This document shows positions 5,225-8,773 of a DNA stretch of 8,773 nucleotides, piece by piece. The translations under genes were made by a program, and so were the position numbers. Source of the DNA: a bacterium (GTDB lineage Bacteria > Planctomycetota > J058 > JACQDU01); the NCBI GenBank assembly GCA_016200955.1, contig JACQDU010000262.1, positions 1 to 8,773 on the forward strand, in the 5' to 3' direction. Position 1 is the first letter of the stretch. Each line of letters opens with the position of its first letter. The notes under the pieces were generated by a model, which was not told the DNA's origin, did no database searches, and saw only the letters and a program-made list of their open reading frames with translations.

Positions 5225-7228
5225 TCAGCCGCCGCGGACCGTGCGCGCGGGAGCCGCGGCAGCGCGTCCCTCACGTGAGGCTTCGGGAGCCCGCTCGGGA
5301 GGCGCGCTCGCCTCGACGCGAGACGTCCTCGGTCGATCGTCGGGCGCGAGCGCTCGTCTCGCATCCTTCTTGAGCCGGTCGAGCTCCGAGAAGCGAGCCG
5401 AGACCTCCTCGAGAGCGCGCTCGGGCCGCGCGAGGACGGCTTCTCCCAGGCAGTCCTGGACGGCTCGCGCGACGACTCCCTGGAGGAGGTCGAAGGACTT
5501 CGCGATCTTGCGCTGGATCGAGCGCTCCGCGAGGGCCCAGAGAATGCCGCAGACGATCAGGTAAGCGACGAGAGTCGCCTCGAAGAAAGCGGGAGCTTGC
5601 CCGATCACGAGAGCGGCGTCGAACGCGCCTTTCTGCGAGACCTCCTTCACGACCTTCTCGACGAAGGCGTAGGTGGAGAAGACGATCGTCGCGAACGGGA
5701 GGAAGTTCCAGAGGTAGCGGTGCGTCCGCGCTCCGAGGCGGCCGGCGCCGGCCGTCTCCTCGAAGACCTCGTAGAAGCGGCGCGCCGACTCCGTTCGCAC
5801 GGCGGCGACGAGAGAAGCGACGCTCGCGGGGAGGCCGCCTCGCTCGAGGGCGGGGCCGTTTTCTCCCAGGACGGAAGCGCGGAAGCCGTTCCGGCGGCCT
5901 TCCTCCTCGAAGCGCTCGAGGATGAGAGTCACGCGGCGCTCGACGCTCGCGGGATCGACGGCGCGGAGGCGTTCTCCCAGGATCTCCTCGAGCTCGCGCG
6001 CGGTGAGGCGGCGGGCGCGGGAGAAGCCGGGCTGAAGGACGGCTCGCAGGCCGTAGACCAGCGTCATGAAGACGCCGAAGATCCCGCCGAAGCTCGTCCC
6101 GAACAGGTATCCGAGGACGTTTCTGAGCTCGAAGTCCGATCGGAGCACTCCGAAGAAGGCGTGCCCGAGGTCGGCGGTGAGGTCCGAGAGCGCCGCTCTC
6201 CACGCGAGACGCCACTGCTCGAGGCGCCTCGGGGCATCGTCGGGAACCGCGGCCTCGACTCGCTCCACGAGAGCGCGTACGCGGTCCTGGAGCTTCGAGG
6301 CCTTGATCTCCCGGATCCGGACGCGGTCGAGCTCGCGCTCGAGGATCGCGCGGAGCTCCTCGAAGTCGCCGGCGGCCTTCGCCCCGTCCTTCGAGGGAGC
6401 CGGCTCGACCGGAGCGGGCTTCTCTCCCGCTACTCCCTCGACCTCGGCGTGAGCGGCGAGCGCCTCGGCGCGGGCCTGCGCGCGAGCCTTCCCGTGGAGC
6501 GTCTCGGCGATCTGAGCCTCGCGCGCCTTGAGCGCGGAGAGCGTGAGGATCCTGGGCTCGCGGAAGCGGCGCCGCTCGAGCTCGCGGCGGAGGTCCGAGA
6601 CGACGCTCGGCAGGTCCTCTCCCCGGTCGCACTTGTTCATGACGAAGACGAAGGCGAGCCCGTCCCGGTGGCGCTCGAGCACCGAGAACAGCTCGTGCGC
6701 CATGTACTTCTCCTGCGTCACGACGACGAGCGCGAGGTCGGCGTTCTCGAGAGCTCGCTCGAGGAGCTCCCGGTTCTCGAGGACGACCGAGTCGAAGTCG
6801 GGAGCGTCGACGATGACTTTCTCCCTGAGAGGCTGACGCCTGTGAGGGACGAGCTTCGCGCTCGCCTCGAGGGCGCCGAGAGAGGACGAGCCCGTCTCCT
6901 CGTGGAAGTAAGCCGTGAGCTCCCGCGTCGTCGGGCGCACGGCGGCGGCGCGCGCGATGTCTTCTCCCGCGAGCGCGTTCAAGAGCGAGCTCTTCCCGAC
7001 TCCCGTGCCTCCGAGGAGGAGAACCCGCAGCGGAGTCTCGAGCGAAGCTTGCCGGGCCTTCACCTGGGCCAGGAGAGCCTCGATCGAGGGGCGGTCTTCC
7101 TCGAGCCTGGGGAAGCAGTGAGCTCCTCTCAGGAAGTCGTCGAGGCGGTCGATGATCGGCCCGACTCCGCCCGGGCTCCGCTGGAGCTCCTTGGCCATGC
7201 GGCGGATCTCGGTGGCTTTGTCGGCCAT
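5225..7228 (-). CDS. Dynamin-like membrane GTPase, second of a tandem pair
   Basis: This 667-aa protein starts at ATG 7228, which overlaps the upstream stop as TGATG; AAGGGA lies 5 nt upstream. G motifs: P-loop GGTGVGKS (73-80), G2 Thr100/101, G3 DAPD (141-144), G4 NKCD (198-201) and probable G5 SALKA (231-235). A charged Ala/Glu-rich insert (about 245-290) and helical segments follow. Hydrophobic stretches lie at about 370-396, 506-526 and 549-568; the last two look like a transmembrane pair. A Pro/Ala/Arg-rich tail (630-667) ends the protein. The layout, GTPase head, long helical stalk and membrane segments, fits bacterial dynamin-like proteins that bind, tubulate or fuse membranes, probably at the inner membrane. 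The family-specific role is unknown. It shares an EKY motif after G3 (TQEKY, 171-175) with its neighbour (TPEKY), suggesting paralogues that assemble together. A frame open far upstream to 8368 is an overlap artefact. Confidence 0.85.
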   Translation of the reverse strand: MADKATEIRRMAKELQRSPGGVGPIIDRLDDFLRGAHCFPRLEEDRPSIEALLAQVKARQASLETPLRVLLLGGTGVGKSSLLNALAGEDIARAAAVRPTTRELTAYFHEETGSSSLGALEASAKLVPHRRQPLREKVIVDAPDFDSVVLENRELLERALENADLALVVVTQEKYMAHELFSVLERHRDGLAFVFVMNKCDRGEDLPSVVSDLRRELERRRFREPRILTLSALKAREAQIAETLHGKARAQARAEALAAHAEVEGVAGEKPAPVEPAPSKDGAKAAGDFEELRAILERELDRVRIREIKASKLQDRVRALVERVEAAVPDDAPRRLEQWRLAWRAALSDLTADLGHAFFGVLRSDFELRNVLGYLFGTSFGGIFGVFMTLVYGLRAVLQPGFSRARRLTARELEEILGERLRAVDPASVERRVTLILERFEEEGRRNGFRASVLGENGPALERGGLPASVASLVAAVRTESARRFYEVFEETAGAGRLGARTHRYLWNFLPFATIVFSTYAFVEKVVKEVSQKGAFDAALVIGQAPAFFEATLVAYLIVCGILWALAERSIQRKIAKSFDLLQGVVARAVQDCLGEAVLARPERALEEVSARFSELDRLKKDARRALAPDDRPRTSRVEASAPPERAPEASREGRAAAAPARTVRGG

Positions 7229-8773
7229 CAGCTTCCCTTCTCGAGCTCGAGCGCCGCGGCCTCGACCCGCTCGAGCGCCTCGGGCGTGGAGCCCTGGGGG
7301 ACGCGCTCGATGAAGGGGCGCTCGACCGCCTGCTCGAGGACCGCGCGGAAGATCTCGGCGCGCGCGCTCGCGTAGTCGTTCTTGAGAGTCTGGTAGTGGA
7401 CGACCCCGCCCATCTTCTCGAGCGCGAGCTTCATGCCTCGCTCGGTCAAGAGCCCCGAGACGGCGCCCTCGATCGGGCCGCCGTGCATGAGGCCGCCGGT
7501 CAAGTAGGCGGAGACGATCCCGAAGCCGATCTGCACCGCGCCCTTCATGACGTGGAGCGCGGCCTTGAGGCCCGGGTGCTCCTCGAAGAACTGGACGTGG
7601 CGGCGCGTCTCGGCGTCGATCCAGAGCTCCGCCTCCTCGTCGGCGCGCGAGAGGAAGCGGCCCACGTCGGCGTTGACCGCTTCGAGCGAGACCGGCGGCG
7701 GAGCCCAGCCCTGGGCGGCCTTCGCGAGGCGGCCGGGCGCGCTCTCGTGGATCTTCGCGATCTCGGAGCGCGCGAGCTCGTAGAGCTCCTTGACCTTCTC
7801 CCGGTCGCGCTCGAAGCGCTCGCGGAGCTTCATGAGCTTCGCGTCCTCGTCGGCGCGGCCGGTGATCGCCCGCGTCACGGCCTGGGAGACGGCGCTGAAC
7901 AGGCCGCGGATGGCGTTGTAGATGTCGTCCAGGAGAGGGATGTGGAAGTGAGCGAGCACCCGCTCGAAGACGCGGTCGAGCTCGTAGAAGTCGAGCCCGA
8001 GGAGAAAATCCCTGTAACCGGTGACGGCGTGCTCGATCGAGCCCTTGGCGTCCGCGCGGATCCGATCGAGCTGGCCGAGCTCCTCCCGGAGGCCGGTCGT
8101 GACCTCGCGCAGGTCGCGGGAGAGCCGGCGCCGCGTGCCCACGAGCGCGCGGGCACGCACGTTCGCGCTCGTGCGCCCGGGCGCCATGGCGTCGAACCGG
8201 AGCGTCTCGAGCCACGGCCCCTTCGTGCCCTGTCCGGGAGAGTCCACGTAAGGGATGCGGATGAGCCGCACGTCGTCGGGCGGCGACGCTCCCTGGGAGA
8301 AGATCCGCTCGAGCACCGCCTCGAGGTCGCGAGCGACCTCCTCCTGGCCGCCCTTGTTGAGCACGCACAGGATCCTCTTCCCGAAGCCGGAGGCTTCCTG
8401 CAGGTAGCCGACGCAGACCTCGTCGTTGTACTTCTCGGGAGTCGAGACGAAGACGACGGCGTCCGCGAGGTCGAGGAGGTCCTGCGCGACGATCCGGTTC
8501 CTCTCGTGGGTCGAGTCGATGTCGGGCGAGTCCACGAGGACGACGCCGCGAGCCTCGTCGCGCGCATGAGCTCTCAGGAAGACGCGCAGCCCTTCTCCGT
8601 CGGACGAGAGCTGCTCGGGCCGCTCGAGGGCGTGCTTCGTGTAGCCCGGGAGGAAGGCGCCGTCGGCGAGGGCGCCTTTCTCTCCTTCGTGGACGTAGAC
8701 CGCGGGAGCTTTCGTGAAGCGAGCGAGAGGCGAGCTGCGAGAGACGTCCTCGGAGGCGAGCCAGTTGAAGACC
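7228..8773 (-). CDS. Dynamin-like GTPase, first of a tandem pair (5' end outside window)
   Basis: The frame is open to the window edge, giving 514 visible residues; the P-loop lies just outside, since the first residues, VFNWLASEDVSR, look like the helix that follows it. G3 is DSPDID (8515-8532). G4 is NKGG (8347-8358) where Asp is usual, so guanine specificity may be relaxed. TPEKY after G3 matches TQEKY in the next gene. A long helical region follows, and a Gly-rich hydrophobic stretch (about 7450-7550) could insert in a membrane. The C-terminal helices end in ELEKGS at the TGATG overlap with the second GTPase, so the two are co-translated, as in two-component bacterial dynamins. An internal GTG at 8535 is not the start, because it falls within G3. 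The partner and pathway are unknown. Confidence 0.85.
   Translation of the reverse strand, partial: VFNWLASEDVSRSSPLARFTKAPAVYVHEGEKGALADGAFLPGYTKHALERPEQLSSDGEGLRVFLRAHARDEARGVVLVDSPDIDSTHERNRIVAQDLLDLADAVVFVSTPEKYNDEVCVGYLQEASGFGKRILCVLNKGGQEEVARDLEAVLERIFSQGASPPDDVRLIRIPYVDSPGQGTKGPWLETLRFDAMAPGRTSANVRARALVGTRRRLSRDLREVTTGLREELGQLDRIRADAKGSIEHAVTGYRDFLLGLDFYELDRVFERVLAHFHIPLLDDIYNAIRGLFSAVSQAVTRAITGRADEDAKLMKLRERFERDREKVKELYELARSEIAKIHESAPGRLAKAAQGWAPPPVSLEAVNADVGRFLSRADEEAELWIDAETRRHVQFFEEHPGLKAALHVMKGAVQIGFGIVSAYLTGGLMHGGPIEGAVSGLLTERGMKLALEKMGGVVHYQTLKNDYASARAEIFRAVLEQAVERPFIERVPQGSTPEALERVEAAALELEKGS

Noticed and set aside
5597..7375. Plus-strand open frame of nearly 600 codons opposite the second GTPase
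   Set aside because: The minus strand carries a clear P-loop, G3, G4 and membrane segments; the plus product is Glu/Arg/Leu-rich without a domain.
7229..8368. Upstream extension of the second GTPase frame
   Set aside because: The extension overlaps the first GTPase in another frame and reads as Arg/Pro-rich shadow; the TGATG overlap and family-like N-terminus fix the start at 7228.
1..8773. tRNA, rRNA or known riboswitch
   Set aside because: No cloverleaf with a GTTCRA-type T arm, no rRNA signature and no recognisable aptamer core was seen on reading either strand.

Overview
The window is about 8.8 kb of high-GC bacterial DNA (roughly two-thirds G+C by eye, with strong G/C preference at third codon positions). 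The mix of a Ser/Thr kinase with an FHA domain, sigma-54 regulator debris, a tandem pair of dynamin-like GTPases and heptanucleotide repeats suits a complex environmental lineage such as Acidobacteriota, Myxococcota or Planctomycetota. The sequence alone does not decide which.

Layout. (1) 1-319, plus strand: the 3' end of an unrecognised gene. (2) 416-3364, plus strand: a compact two-gene unit, gpmI (cofactor-independent phosphoglycerate mutase) followed 3 bp later by a kinase with FHA, Cys4 and Ser/Thr kinase domains. (3) 3365-3565: a convergent intergenic region with a short heptamer array directly after the kinase stop and two strong GC-rich hairpins, the likely bidirectional terminator. 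(4) 3566-4081, minus strand: a 171-aa basic protein with a good ribosome binding site. Upstream of it lie a sigma-54-type -24/-12 sequence (4162-4177) and three perfect 10-bp palindromes one helical turn apart (4244-4275), arranged like an enhancer. (5) 4292-5224: about 0.9 kb without an intact recognisable gene. It holds the C-terminal remnant of a sigma-54 activator (end of AAA+ plus Fis-type helix-turn-helix), a 42-bp in-frame tandem repeat, a small fossil of a Ser/Thr kinase catalytic loop, a 22-bp palindrome and a 13-unit heptamer array. (6) 5225-8773, minus strand: two adjacent dynamin-like, membrane-associated GTPases joined by a TGATG stop-start overlap. The upstream one is cut by the window edge before its P-loop.

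Three themes stand out. The paralogous GTPase pair probably works as a hetero-oligomeric membrane-remodelling complex and is the best candidate for an undescribed system. The 171-aa gene appears to have kept a sigma-54 promoter and enhancer next to the wreck of an activator. The two heptamer arrays begin 4-12 nt after the stop codons of the two flanking operons, in the same orientation relative to the gene each one follows.
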